64,000 bases of DNA from contig LLEY01000073.1 in the NCBI GenBank assembly GCA_001414485.1, positions 1 through 64,000 on the forward strand, written 5' to 3'. The position numbers and the translations under genes are program-made. Every line of letters starts with the position of its first letter. The stretch's first letter is position 1. The stretch is from Calycina herbarum. Taxonomy: Eukaryota > Ascomycota > Leotiomycetes > Helotiales > Pezizellaceae. The notes beneath the pieces are model-generated. The model searched no databases. It was not told the DNA's origin and saw only the letters and a list, made by a program, of their open reading frames with translations. This document shows, in pieces, positions 32,943 to 45,701 of this stretch.

Positions 32943-34722
32943 GATGAGCGTAATGAGTCGCGATTTCGTGTTGCTGATGAATTGAAGATATAATGGGTGG
33001 TTTGTCTGTCTGCCAGAACAAGAAGCCAAATATCGACTTATGTCGTTGTCATCCTGCGCCACAATCCAACAGATCCTGCGTATTGGTGAGGCTGAGTCAA
33101 CCTTTTTCTTATTCACTCAACGGATCTAAAACAAGAAAGTGGTTGATGCTATTGGTGCACGTGATCCGATGATAAATACGTATGATATTGGCCTAGAACC
33201 TCACGTGAGCGCCGGAATTGGTATCCAAACCTCACGTTGCACATCGTGAACAAGACCCTTGTACTATTCCTTTATCCACCCTGTATTATCGGTAGAACCT
33301 TTGTCCGTGGCTCCTTTGAAAGCTCTCGGACGAGTACTTAACCTGGGCTTATCCCACCGTAGAAATGCAAGCGATTTACACCCTACTTCTTATCACATCA
33401 GTACTCGCATTCAAAGTTCAACAACATTCAGTTCTCTGCTACCCTCTTTCGGGACTTACTGGATAAGAGAAAAATATTTCCCCCCTATCATTTGTCTTCC
33501 TCGAAGCGAAGTTACAGTAAGTAGAATTTCAACCAAAGTTCGATTCGCTCTTTAATTTTCTCAGCTTATTCTCTCACCCCGTGAACCAAGCATGCTAATA
33601 AAACATTAATACCCTCACCACCAACAGCCCCAAATCCTTCCTCTCCCCTCCCCCTTCGCCTCTCCAAGCAAACCAGATACATCAGACATCAGCTAAATCC
33701 CAAAATCCAGAAAATGCACGCGAACTAACCCACCCCTCCAATCCCCTCAAGCGTATAAACAAACAAAGATACCAATAACAAAATATCAACCCAACCTACC
33801 CATTTCAAGATCCACAAACCGCACCCTCCTCTCGCAAATCCCACCACTATAATCCTAAAAGTACAACACGAAATCATCTCCATTCACTCACTTCGACGCA
33901 AAAGGGCAAACTCTCCCCCAAAGATCCTACTACAAACAGCCTCTCGCAAAGACAAAGGTACAATCACACAGCATCCAAAAAAATCAATTTCAAACACAAA
34001 ATTTCATTTATCAAAACTAATTCTAAGCTAAGAGTAGAAAATAAAATAAAAAGATATAATATATACGTTATCAAGAGACCTCTAAAATATCCACATATAA
34101 ATTCATAACCCCCTTTCCTTCCCTCCCCTTCCCTCATCCTTTTACCCCCCCTCCCCCTGCACCCCCCAAACCAACTGATTTCCCTTCCCAATCTATCAAA
34201 AGACATTGGAAAGTCGAGACCCCTTGTCTCTTTCCTTTAATAAAATTCTCCAGCCAAAAAAACAAATAAAACACCCCGCTGTAACCCCACTCCCCCCAAA
34301 AAAGATATCACCCCCAAAAAGTAAAACCAAGACATAAAAAAACAACAAAACAAAATAAAAGAACTCCAGCAAGTGATAGCAATGCTTCCGGAGCAAGAAA
34401 ATCTCCCAACGCCCCAAATTAAAACCTTCTTTTGTAAAAACTCTGGTATACGATATTCGTTTTTGCTGATGATAACGAAACAAGAAAAACCATAAAAGCA
34501 GCATCAGAGAAGCACCTTGCTAAATATATATCGAAAAAAATGGCAGAGCATAGGCGAATGAATGGCACATAAACTGACGTGACAAGATCACCGCATCCAA
34601 TCAACGGTATATCTCAGCAGACACAGTCAACCCTCGAAACTTCAAAGTGTTGATCCGGCCCACTAACTCGGCGTGCCTTTAACGGTTGTCGTAGCTGGTT
34701 AAGTCGACATCTTTTCCGCGTG
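32943..34722. other. 1.8-kb intergenic region, low complexity
   Basis: The plus strand is C- and A-rich from 33600 to 34450, with many CCTCCC/CCAAA words. The long minus-strand frames there (33964-34504) are compositional. It probably holds the promoter of the ankyrin gene and the 3' region of the transcription factor. No RNA gene is seen. Confidence 0.45.
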
Positions 34723-36924
34723 TCATCGAAACGTCATATCCCCATTCATTGCTCCCATCCCTTGATTCAGTTCGCCGGCGGTATTGGCTCGATGTAGATT
34801 CCGGTACTGTTCCGGTATACTCCTCGGTATCTTTACTCCAAAGCTCGATCCGCTGCTCTGTCTTAGCGGTGGTCGTCTGATCGGTCCAACGCCTGTACTG
34901 GGTGGCATGTTCTGATTATTCAGGCCCATGTTTCCATCGAATTCTTGTTTAAACTCGACTTGTCCACCACCAACGTTCGGATTGAAGTTTCCCATTTGAT
35001 TCGTGTTGATGTTGTTTCCGATGGGGGCGGAATTGAGATATTGAAACCCACCGCCGTTTTGCCCCATGCCTGGATATTCCATCGGACTCATTGGACTTTG
35101 TATAATTGAGGGACTGGTAAATGGTGTTCCCTCGGTGCCGTTGCTACTAGAAGGCGCGTTGAGAGGAGACGCTAGTTCTTCCACACGTTTGTCGAAAGGA
35201 GCGAGGGGGACATTCGTTGGGTTGAAATCAGTGTCTGGTTCGACCTTGAAATGGCCGCTTGTCCCATCACCATTGTACCCGGGAAAGTTGCTTGGAACGC
35301 CCATACCAGCATTACCGAAACCATCAAAGATATCGACATCTGCGCAGATATTTGCCGCTGGAGTATCCGGCACTGTCTGAAGCATTGGGTTGACAAGTCG
35401 AGGAAGAACATCGTGAACCTTGGACAAAAGAAGTGGCAGAAAACGATGATCACCATGGCGAAGAACGGAGAGGAGTCGTACAAAATCGTTCAAATAATCT
35501 CGTGGGCCTAACTGGAATGGATCGGGATTTGGTGGAAGAAGAGAGAGAACGTCAGTCAAAGAACAGGCAACATCGAAAAGCTTTTCGATCTGTATACAGT
35601 CAGTTTTGTAATTCAGTGCAGAATTTGTTGAGCCTACCAAGCCAATCCCGTGTACCTCCATGCTCTGTTGAGAGAATTGAGAGGTCATAGATATCAGATC
35701 TCGGGCAATTTCCACAGGGTAGTTGAAAGTCATGCTTGGGTCGTCGTGATTTGAACTCAAGCAGCCATTTTGGATACTCAATTGCCATACCATTGTTCGA
35801 AGCCATTGTTGACTTGTTCTCAGGTCGGCAGTTTGGTTTTCTGTCGAATTGAGATATGTAGGCAGTGCATCGTTGAGCTGTTTCTGTAAAGCTGCGAGAT
35901 ATGGTGGCGTGCAATCAGTTCTGGTTTTATTCCACAAAGCGACAAAACTTTCATCAAACGGTCTGAATAAGCTGATGAGGTGTAAGAAGCCATGTAAATG
36001 TTGAGCTTGGACATCGGACGGATCGTCGTTTTGTGTAGGAAGATTAATGGTGGCTTGGAGGGAGAGGGGTCTATGTCGTTGAAGGGCATATGCTCTGTTT
36101 GGAATGTTAGTATCGTGTAATAAATACAGCTATGCAAATAAATACCTCTCAGTGACGAAAAGCAGCCAATAAAGTCTACGTCTCCTAGAAGATTCAATAG
36201 CATCAAATTGCGAGTAGCTCTCCTCCTTTTGCAGTCCCAAAATATGTGCTAACGTTGTCGCTTCTCGTAAATGGAACCAAGCTTTGTTGTGCATATCCAG
36301 ACCAAAATTGCAGCCAAACAAGAAGAAGCTGGTGACGAGACTGTTCAAAGTTGGGTTTTCCAAATGATCGTAGCTCTTCCTTACTCGTAATGTCTCGTCC
36401 ATCAGTAGGTTCCCGGATACCAAGTTTGCCCCCGGTAAACTGTCGAGTCCCAGCGGATCACCCGGTATTCCCATCCCTGGCTGGATCATCATGAAGGCGC
36501 AGAGCGATGTCAACAGACAGTATGTGTCGACGTTTTGATCCGCATACATTGCTTGTTGTTCGAGACGTCCGCGGTGCAAGATGGGCAGAGTAGGGTACAT
36601 ATTGGCGAAGAAAAACTCGATGCATTCCTTGATCATGTCCTGCGTGAGCAGTCCTGGCGTCGGGGCCAATGTTGGACTGCATGGTGGACTCGTTATGCCA
36701 TTCAATCGATTCGCGACTTTCGAGGAGAGGGTGGATTGTCGTTGCGTCTCGCGAAGTTCGCTGATGACCTTTGCTCTCGATCCCTTGGGGCCCTTCTTCT
36801 GGGGGATGGCGTGGTAGGTACACGACAGTTGAGCCGACGAACAATTCCGACACGGATTGATGCCATCACATTTGACCTTGCGACGATGGCATGCATCGCA
36901 CGCCCGCTTGACCGACGTCGACAT
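34723..36924 (-). CDS. Zn2Cys6 fungal-specific transcription factor
   Basis: Exon 1 (36924-36146) begins MSTSVKRACDACHRRKVKCD and continues GINPCRNCSSAQLSC, a complete six-Cys zinc cluster at residues about 9-36. A basic linker (KKGPKGSRAK) follows, then the fungal-specific middle homology region (HNKAWFHLREATTLAHILGL; SSRRRRLYWLLFVTER). A 51-nt intron (36095-36145) leads into exon 2 (36094-34723): AYALQRHRPLSLQATINLPT. The end is Gly/Asn/Pro-rich, like an activation region. A second intron of 48 nt (35590-35637, GTAGGC ... CTGAC ... ACAG) is likely. It has no stop and is a multiple of three, so the protein is 716 or 700 residues. It is nuclear and DNA-binding. The target pathway is not evident, and no neighbouring cluster points to one. 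Confidence 0.9.
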
Positions 36925-39900
36925 GGCGAGAGAGTTGCGGTTGAGAGGGGAAATTCGGGGTTTTGAAGGTTTGGTGGGTGGTGGGTAGGAATCGATCTCA
37001 ACTCAGCGCGCGTCAGATCGTGGTCCACTGCGCGTGTGCTTGGGTCGACTTGCGCCGAGAGTGTTGATCAATTGTGGTGTGGTGGTGGATTGTGTGTATC
37101 GTGGTGTTCTGGCAGGGTGAATTGACGGAGTACGGGGTAATGGATTAAACGTGGAGTCGGTGTGGTGGTGGTGTGGTGTGATTAGAGTATGGAGTACTGG
37201 AGTTATTCGGTCCTTTTGGAAGGTTTTGGGAGAGGGCGAGGGATGGAAAGATGGAGAGATGGAGAGATGGAGAGCGGCGGGAGAGAGCCCTCATTTCCAG
37301 GCCTCTGCAGCAAAACTGCGGGGAATTCAGGTCACCGTACAAAATGAGCAGGGGAGATGATCACGTGTGAATGCAAGGGACGGGAGCTCGAGGGGAGTAG
37401 CCAATTTCTTGGTCCCTTGTTATGATTAATGGTGATTAATGGTGATTAATGGCTTGTAAGTAACTAGCTTGTATCCTTCCCTATTTATTGGTTATTATTG
37501 ATGTTTTGTCTGAAGGTTTCAATGGTGCCGTCAAAGAACTAGGGCTAGTATTTTGGCTAGTCGGCTGACTGACGGAACCCGACCTGCCGACCAAATTGGT
37601 GGGCTCAAAATACAACTCTGCGAAGAACAAAAGATCTCGAGGACTGCGATCAACATAGATCTTTCTTTGATAGTCCACCCACTTGATCCCTCTTGTAATC
37701 TTTCCAGATCTCTCAACTTCAACCTCGTCACCGACCATTCCACGGGAACCATCAACTGCCCCCTCAGTCATATTTCATGCATGCCTCGATCAGTATCTAG
37801 GTAGGTGGGCGCAGGCGATTATCGATAGCGTAGCGTAACGTAGCATGTCAGCAAGCACGCCGCTCTTCACCAATCCTCCCTCCCGGACTTCCACGTTGCC
37901 TCATTTGCCTCACTGGGACTGGTCTGCTTTTTTACCTAGAATGGTCTAATAAAACGATTACTTGTTACTTGCTGTTCAAGAGTCAGACACCTGTTCACTC
38001 CACCAACAATTCTGCTCTGGCTGAGAAAAATCAGCAGCTTCAAAACAAGCAAATCCACAATTCTTTCCACATTTACAGCTTCTTGTTCATCTTTTCGCCA
38101 TCAACTGTTCATTCTTACTCGAGTATTCGCCGGTTTATGTTGGCATGAATCGCCAACGCCTCCCATTCAGCCATTATCAAATCCCGTCTCAAAAGCCGAC
38201 AACCACCATCATCCTGCAACTTTGGCAACACAAGACGAGGGTGAATAGAAGTACTAGGCAATAATAGTGGTCAGTCTCAATAAATCCCCTTCGATACGGG
38301 TTCCACAGGTTCGTGATGAATACCGGTACGGAGGACAGCTACCACCAAAATATCGGATTAAACCCACCTCAGCCAGCACCCCCGCTTGTCCCACAACAAC
38401 TACGCCCTGCGCCCACATCTCCAACTCAGCTTGCCCCCTTTCACGGCATGAAGAACGAGTTCGCAAGATACTTATTGAAAATCCCCAAAGCAGACTCTCA
38501 ACTACCGCCCCCATACCTAACCTCTTGACAGACGTCACTCAACTTGGAATTCTATTCATTGGCGAGCGATCACGACCATCACCAGCATCAAAATCCCCTA
38601 TTTCCCAAATCGCCTCCATCCCCGGTTCCTCGCCTCTCCATTCGTCCCCTCGCCCGTCCCAACCAATCCAATCGGAAAGCGCGAACCCACATCCTTCCCT
38701 CAATTTTCCATCAGCCTTCCATGCATAACACCTCCTGCACTGCGCATCCAACCAGCATTCTCTCCTCCCGGTCACGCCTCACAATTGGTTGGTGAGGGGA
38801 AAACAGTGACAAGGTGGGGGATCCTTCAATACCAAACTCAAGCCAACGAGCAACCTTGATCAAGAATGCGAAATTGTTCGATCAAACAAGGACGGTTCTA
38901 CTTCCTGAACAGATCTTACGACGATTATCGAATTGGAATTGTTTTTCACACGTTGTTCGTGATGAAGATCTGGGGGTGATGCTAGTCATGAGATGGCGAG
39001 GTTTTGCCATGGCATGATTTGTGTTTTCTACCAACTTCCCGGGAGCTCCGAATCTTTTTTTTCGTATTGGAAGCATATTACTGGATAGAGGAGTTCTTGG
39101 TCAATACCTCCGCCACCAGAGCCTCATGGATGCAATGTAGGCTTAGTCAACGCCACAGACTGCGAGAGAACCTTTTTATGGAATGGATGCTACCTTCTAC
39201 TGACGTAAGATATCCTTCTTTCAGTATTCTTTTCCCAGAGACGGTAGAGATCCATTCTAGAAGATTGAGGGCAAGTGTTACACCAACCTCGGAGTGAATC
39301 ACGTGGCAAATGCCTCTGGTTGTACGATTACGAGATTCCAGGTTGCAGAGTTTCTATCTGTGAGGTTTATTTTCCTTCTGCTTTTTTCCTCATGGCGAGC
39401 GTTTTAGAAGACTTGGTCATTACTTTGTGTATAACTATCTTACTTTGGATTATGTAAAGAAGTAAAGGTATTGATGTTGTTGGAGACGACTGAGAAGAAC
39501 CAGATAATCAGCTCTTGTATCTTCCAGTTATAACCGGAAAACATCTGCAATTGTTCTAAAATTATTGATAAGAAAGACAGGCAGCTGTAAACGTCCCTAT
39601 CACCTTCAAGGGACACTTATTCAAAAATATTATTCCAAAATCGAAAGGACGCTTAAAATAAGGGTTTAATTTTACATTAATTGCTTGAGATATCCCAGAT
39701 TCGTTCCGTTCTGTTATTTGAAGTAATTTCAAATAAATCGATTAGTTATCCGAACCATCTTGAACAATATCGTTCTGCGGATATTGTTCAGTTGTGCGCT
39801 GAACAATGAGAGGGACTCTTTCGCAGTGCAATGACCGATTATTTTATCTTTTCATCTTCATCATTTCGTTTGATTGACTTGTCAGTAAATACTAACTTCA

Positions 39901-40092
39901 TCAAACGTGTAGGGTTTCTTTCTCGGTAAGGGGCTAAATATAGCATGTGTTCCAACGCTTAGCCAGTCCAACATATCTCTGTGTAAAATGTACGTAAAAC
40001 CAACAATGACTCTCACTTCCACAACTCAGAAGATATAATACCCATACCAGCCCTCAAATCCAAATTCCTTTATATAAATCCCAAACGAAACG
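36925..40092. other. 3.2-kb gene-poor region upstream of the transcription factor
   Basis: Simple repeats occur (GGAGAGAT units at about 37249-37274; TGATTAATGG three times at 37423-37452). A Pro/Ser-rich frame of 153 codons (38267-38728) has no motif and is doubtful. A long regulatory upstream region or leader for the divergent regulator is possible. The stretch 39450-40090 is AT-rich, with nothing seen. Confidence 0.4.
37423..37452 (+). repeat. TGATTAATGG tandem repeat (3 copies)
   Basis: Three exact head-to-tail copies of the decamer TGATTAATGG lie about 500 bases upstream of the Zn2Cys6 gene. Confidence 0.85.
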
Positions 40093-41809
40093 ATGCACCC
40101 AGCATGGGAAATTACCGACATTCTCACCTCAATCTTCTCGTACCTCTCGCCTCTCGATCTCGCGCACCTTGCTCAAACATGTACAACACTCTTCCACCCC
40201 GTGACAGATTCACTTTGGAGAACCCTAAAAACCACCACACCCTTCCTCTCACTCCTCCCACCAAATTACCGAACTCAACCCCTTCTCCACCAAGACCTCC
40301 AGCGTTTCACCATCTACCTCCCAAAAATCTTCAAGCAAAAACTCCCAACAAAAAATCATCAATCTCCCACCGGGCTTTTGCGATGAATGGAAAGACCCGC
40401 AACGCAAACTTGGAAAATCATGGGCGAAGGTGTGGGAGGAGGTTGTGGGAATTCAACCTCTTGCTCCGTTGCTTGTTAATCTGAGAGTTTTGAGGGTTAG
40501 TAATGCGGTTGATGAGTTGTTGATTCCGTTGGTGGGAATTACGGGGGAGAATTTAACACAGATGTATATGAAATTTCAACACCATCGCGCTTTGGGAGTC
40601 TTCCGCGAGATTTTGGAAAAGCTTGGGGATACGCCGAAGTTGGAATATATCTGTATGCAACCTTTCCATTTATTCCCGCCCCATTCTAGTGGCTAGGAGC
40701 ACGTTTTATCCTTACTCGCTACTCCCGGCTCCCGAGTCAACGAGAAAAACGTCTGCTAATTCGTTGCAGGTTTCCGAGATGGAATGGGGATTCTTCCTCC
40801 AAGATTGATCGCCCAGTCACCACTCAAGAATCTCCGGCTTGAGCTGAGGATTCAAAGGAAATGTAATAGGATTTATGTGGGTGAGCCTACGTCTGAGTTG
40901 TGTCCGCTCCAACCAGCGATTCTCCAGAAGAATGAGCTGGAGCGTTTGACTATCGGTCTTACTTCGAGGTGGTCTACGCCGGAAAGCGAAGTTTTGAGAA
41001 AGACGAAATATCTTCCGGGGCTCAAAATGCTCTGGTTGGACTTAAGCACTTTTGAATGTAACGAGCAGAGTGGATGGGTATGCGATGAGGACTATAAACA
41101 ACCGCCTACCCGTTTCTTAGATGGTCTCGATAACCCTTCGCTTGAACTCTTATCGGTCAAATTCCCGCTGGAAATGAATGGCAAGGTTTTCCTCGATTTC
41201 CTCACTACAGCGAAGAGAAACTGTAACCTACAAACCTTGACCGAACTCTCTCTCACCACTCGAAATTGGGTCTTCTTCTGGGAATCTGACAACCCGGATC
41301 CTCTACCAGCGCCTATCATTCAACACGCTGAGCTACAAGCAGGACTTGAAAGTCTTCTCCCCCTTCCAAATCTCACAAGCTTGCGTCTCACGATCGCTCC
41401 ACACCTCCTTACAGCCTTAGATCTCGACGCTTACAAGTCCCTCGCTAAAGGCTTACCCTCTCTTCAAAAGCTAGATCTTGGGTCTAAAAATCATTACGTG
41501 CACTCAGACGGTCTACCCATCTCTCATCTCGCCGCATTCTGCAGCCATTTCCCGCGGCTTGTGGAGGTGGGCATTGGATTCTTGGATACTAAGCCGTTGG
41601 AGGAGACGCCGAGAGGTGAGTGGACGAGTTTTGGGGTGAGGAGGTTGAGGGTTGGGAGGTGGGTTGGGGATAGGGGGTTGTCGCAGAGCTTGTTGGAGAG
41701 GAGTTTGGAGGTTTATTTTCCGGGGAGTGATCTGGTTGAGAAGGGGTTTGGGGGTGGGGAGTGGGATTATTTGCTCAAGGTTCATGATAGAGGGCTGAGA
41801 GTTCCTTGA
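40093..41809 (+). CDS. F-box/leucine-rich protein with a one-base frameshift
   Basis: An N-terminal F-box (AWEITDILTSIFSYLSPLDL, then AHLAQTCTTLF) suggests a substrate adaptor of an SCF ubiquitin ligase. The frame then shifts: after LPKIFKQKLPTK, removing one A from the A6 run at 40350-40355 gives IINLPPGFCDEWKDPQRKLG and an open frame onward. A 117-nt intron (40653-40769, GTATGC ... GCTAAT ... TTGCAG) joins LEYIC to FRDGMGILPPRL. The C-terminal part carries irregular leucine-rich segments (LERLTIGL, LEFLSVKF-like, LTSLRLTI, LQKLDLGS). With the one-base correction the two exons total 1,599 bases, exactly 533 codons, which supports the model. Whether the extra A is real cannot be told here. 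Confidence 0.75.
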
Positions 41810-43218
41810 ATTTGAACCGACCGTTCGGTTCATAGGTACTTGGCATGCTAGTATGCTACAAGTGTATGATCACATCTAGGCTGTCACTTTTGCAAAGGCG
41901 TATCTAGGTAAGAAATGTGTGTTATTTCTATGATTGAGATACAATAGAATCATGGAATGATATCGTCATAACCATGAACCAAAACCGCAATTCACAAACT
42001 GTGAGCTGGGTCAATCAACGTCGTAAACTACGACCAAGAAGATTCATCCTCTTTCTTCAACTTCTGACGGGGCTGCTCAAAAGAGATCTAGAAATCGTCG
42101 TATGGATCTGGGGGAATAGATGTTCTATGACGAAAGTGCTCGCATCACGAGCGGCCATTATTTCGGATCCTCTGTGTTCTATTCATCTTCCTCGTCCGCG
42201 CCCAAAGCTGCCAAAGCCGAGCTGATATAACTCGAGACTTTCGGTAGCCTAGGAGACATCGTCTTCCAGCTTTGGAGATGGAGAATCGACGGACGGTCTT
42301 TACCGGAGCTCCCTCTGCATCAGCAGATTTGTCTGCAAGAATTGGGAATTTGTTGGTCGTGGTATCAGCAGAGGACAGGGGAGGTACTTCCGAATTAATT
42401 GCTCCTTTCGAAAGTCGGGGTCACCCTTTGGCGGCAAAATATATCAGCGAAGAAGAAAATAGTTGTAAGAGAAAACCCGAGAAAGAAAAGGAAATCTTCG
42501 AGGAGGAGGGGGGTATTTATCTAGAGATCTTAGGCCTAGACCCAGAGCGCTTATGAGTGATAAGTGAAGAAGTTCAAAGCAACAATATCGTAGTGAATAT
42601 CAAAAATCAATCTGGAAGTTTGTAAGGCCAAAATAGTAGCGGCGCCGCCTCAGGAGTCAACTAGGCTAGTTATTTATAAAGTGCGTTTTAAACTCCCACA
42701 TAACGGCTTGGCAATTCAGCAGTGAAAAGTCAGGGTAAGAGATATTTATTGTTTCTATGATTAAGTGAACCTAAATGACATCCTCATAGCTATGAACCAG
42801 CACTGTAACTCACAAAATTATGATCTAGATCTTTCAACGTTGTAAAGTATACCCTTTATTAAAACTTCCCATCCTCTGAAGGGGTTACTCAAGAGGGATT
42901 GAGAAACCGGCGTATGAATAGGCCATCTGGCTATACGCGGGGACCAGAGTACACGACGAAGAATGGATATTGCACCCCCTGGAGCAAAGAAAAATAATTT
43001 AATTATAATTAAAAATAATTACAAGGAAGGATAGCAGTCTGGATATTAAATTCCATCCCGCCTATTATCCGGGTTTTGATACTCAGAGGTTGTAGTACCT
43101 CCAGTATGAAAAGCGGGGCCGGCTGCTCGACATCGACTTCTCACAACCCTAACGCCACAACACCACAACCACACAAACTAAAACACAAGACAACTGCGAC
43201 TGAAATCGTTCAATCACG
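41810..43218. other. 1.4-kb intergenic region with a diverged duplication
   Basis: It contains the duplicated segment listed separately. Plus-strand frames at 41974-42225 and 42272-42556 (MEMENRRTVFTGAPSASADL) have no recognised motif. AT-rich sequence (TTAATTATAATTAAAAATAA) lies at 42996-43020. Confidence 0.4.
41921..42931. repeat. Diverged direct duplication (about 41921-42120 and 42747-42931)
   Basis: The two segments share a series of words in the same order. Examples are TTTCTATGATT, CATAACCATGAACCA against CATAGCTATGAACCA, and AACTCACAAAATTATGA against ATTCACAAACTGTGA. TCAACGTCGTAAA against TCAACGTTGTAAA and CATCCTCTTTCTT against CATCCTCTGAAGG follow. The spacing is about 827 bases. 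It is an old duplication of a non-coding or decayed segment. Confidence 0.6.
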
Positions 43219-44788
43219 ATGCTTCAACAACCCCGAAAAAGGGCGCTTAATGCTCAATGTTCAAACGCGTCGACGAATCAGTCACGAAGTTCGAATGAAC
43301 CACCACCTCCACGTCGCGTCCCGGTTCCAAGTCGGAAGCGTGCCTCGAATAGGCTGGGTGAGACTTCTTTCCCCCTCGGACTGAGCTTCATGAGGCCAAA
43401 GGGAGATCCGTCTTACGACGATACTCCAAACAAGCAGGGGAAGCGCGAATTCTCAGGGTTTGGCGATGCCAATCCACGTGCGAAAAAGCGTAGGCAGACC
43501 GAGTCCTCGTCTTATGATGAGGACCAACTTCCTTCTCGAAAACCCCGACCAAATAGCCAATTGTCTGACGATAGCTTAGAAGTGATGATCAAGAAAGTTC
43601 TAAAACCAAAGAGCCGTCAAACGTCTTGGTCCGACGATGATAGCAACAATGGCGGGGAGGAAGCAGAAGACGCCGATGGTAGTCATGGGAAGGACGAGGA
43701 CGAAGAGGAGGACACGGACTTGGAAGGCGTTGTGCGACAGCGTCGAATCCAACCAGGAGATCTGTCTGACGAAAACCATGAACCATCAGATGATGGAGAG
43801 GATTCTGCTCATGCAGAATATTGGTCCGACTCTTGCACCTCAAATTCCGAGGATGATCCTGGATGGAACTCGGAGGATGGCAAAATACTTGGAAACACTT
43901 ACGATGGGGAGGTGGCATTTGATCCGGGCATCACACAAGCTCTTTCGCCGAATGCCCTACCATATCCTGCCAGAAGAGAATCGCCCAAAGAGCTCAAGTG
44001 CCAATGATATCCCAGTTTGGGCCAGTCCACTTTCCGTTTCCTTTAGAAAGGTAGTCAGCATTCCAGCATTCAAAAAGAACCCGAAATACCTACAGTATGT
44101 CCTCAAGCTGGTAATTTACAAACGAGGGGGCGGAAAAGTGGAACCTCGAATACCCAGATGTTCGACTTCGCGAAACGATGAATTCAAGAAGCGTATGCTT
44201 CAGCGTGTCAACTTGGCGTATGGCCAGGATCACGATGAATTTGCACCAGCAATGGCAGATTCAATTGACCACACCCTAGATGCCATGTTTGGCAACGACG
44301 GAAAACTCCCTCAACATTTCGACTTCACTAAACTTATAAGCACAAAGAGAAATAACGCCTCGGTAATTTCCAAAGGAGATCTCGAAGCCATTGCGACAGC
44401 TTAGGACACTTATGTGGATGAGAACCGCGATGCCTTCCCCGACTTGCCAACTTCCGACAAAGCAATGGCCAATATTCAGCTCAAAAGAGGGGCTACAGGT
44501 AAAGCGGGTTTGTCACACAAAAAGAAGAGCCTACTTTGCAAGAAGAAGTGGGTGATGAGACAGAGGCAAAATAAGGCAAGTGAGAAGAAAGCAGGCGAGG
44601 AGAAAGAAGCAGATGCTTCAACGCCCTATCGAGATAGCGAACTTGAAGATCTTGATCCAGGTGAAAGTTACGTTCACGTGGATGAAGTCAAAGACCTCAA
44701 GACTAACATAGCTGATGGTTCGGAAGACGAAGCAGATGCTTCAAGCGAGCTGGAGGATGCTGACCCAGGTAAAAGCTGGTCTGTATAG
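43219..44788 (+). pseudogene. Acidic, probably nuclear protein gene with a frameshift and a stop
   Basis: The first frame (43219-44004) is basic then highly acidic: MLQQPRKRALNAQCSNASTN ... RAKKRRQTESSS ... GKDEDEEEDTDLEG. Near 43950-44000 coding character moves to another frame (EENRPKSSSANDIPVWASPL ... YLQYVLKLVIYKRGG). That frame ends at TAG (44402-44404) and then continues openly (DTYVDENRDAFPDLPTSDKA ... SELEDADPGKSW). TAG could come from CAG by one C-to-T change. Two Ser/Glu/Asp segments near the end repeat (SELEDLDPGES; SELEDADPGKS). A bipartite basic stretch hints at nuclear location. No domain is recognised. Confidence 0.5.
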
Positions 44789-45360
44789 CTACCTGTTCAT
44801 CATCTCCTTGTTTACGTTATTAGAACTTACCGTGAATTGCTATGCAAAAACTCCCAGTTTGGGATGTTCTGTGGCAAGAAACGTAGGCTCGATGGGCTTG
44901 ATCATTTCAACTGAGCTAAGTAACTTCTTTCAAACTCGAATATCAATTTACTCACCAAATAGAACCGTGTTCTTATTAGGTGCACGAAATGAAGTCGACA
45001 ATACTCTTCGCCTTCTCAACAAATTCATACAACACAATAACCGCATATCGAATTCCATTATGGCAAGTGACGCAAAAACCTGGTCTTTCTCCGCGTATTC
45101 AAAATGCAAGGCGTTATGGATAAAGAGGAATCAAATAAAAACTCTGAGGAGATGATGACTAGATCGAAGATCACAACGGGTACGAAGTTCGGATGGGGCT
45201 CTTTCGTTGCATCTGTATGTTAGTATATTAGTATTAATGCTACCAGTTTGCTGTCACATTTTGAAGGTCACATCACGTTTGCAAATGGCACATCCAAAGA
45301 TTGGATATTAAATACTTTTATTGATCTATCTACTGGTCCCCCTTTCACAGATCCTCCTCC

Positions 45361-45540
45361 TGGCCTGCTGTGCCTATTTTTTTTAGGTTTTTCTCTTTTC
45401 TGTCAAATCATCCGCTGTGACAAGAAACCTCATACTACCACGCTTGGCCTGCTATGCCTATTTTTTTGCTTTTTGTTTTCTGGTTTTTTTGTGTTTTTTC
45501 CCCGTTTTCTGAAGGATCCCCCACCGTGGCCTGCTATGCC
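45361..45540 (+). repeat. TGGCCTGCTATGCC series (3 copies), with a fourth copy at 47030
   Basis: TGGCCTGC(T)(A/G)TGCC occurs at 45361, 45444 and 45527, about 83 bases apart. A near-identical copy, TGGCCTGTTATGCC, occurs at 47030-47043 within GATCCTCCACCGTGGCCTG. The last two copies share about 30 bases (GATCC-CC-ACCGTGGCCTG then ATGCCATCTG). The flank is thus duplicated together with the gene it accompanies. Confidence 0.8.
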
Positions 45541-45561
45541 ATCTGTTCATGAACCCTGGAT

Positions 45562-45630
45562 CGTAGTGTCAGTTGCTCACGACTCAGCTCATGAATCCCA
45601 TATCCCCGTAGTGTCAGTTGCTCACTACTC
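45562..45630 (+). repeat. Direct repeat with 45-base period
   Basis: CGTAGTGTCAGTTGCTCAC begins at 45562 and again at 45607, each followed by (G/T)ACTC. Confidence 0.85.
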
Positions 45631-45701
45631 GCATCTGGCCAAGTCCTGTGAAGTTGTCAGTTATCCAAATCCATTGGTATTGGATTACTTTTTGAGGAAC
45701 T

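Larger units (their letters stand above)
44789..45701. other. Intergenic region with short duplicated blocks
   Basis: The left half is unremarkable. The right half carries the TGGCCTGCTATGCC series and a 45-base-period duplication listed separately. These form the 3' flank of the Cys/His gene to the right. Confidence 0.5.

Noticed and set aside
33964..34504. Two minus-strand hydrophobic frames upstream of the ankyrin gene
   Set aside because: The Phe/Leu-rich content comes from C/A-rich DNA on the plus strand. No plausible starts or splice sites.
38267..38728. 153-codon Pro/Ser-rich plus-strand frame
   Set aside because: It is low complexity, with no motif or clear promoter, in a gene-poor region. 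Kept only as a remark.
43589..44404. Frames on both strands overlapping the acidic gene before its frameshift
   Set aside because: Only the part after about 43980 of the plus frame has convincing composition. The earlier part shadows the acidic frame.
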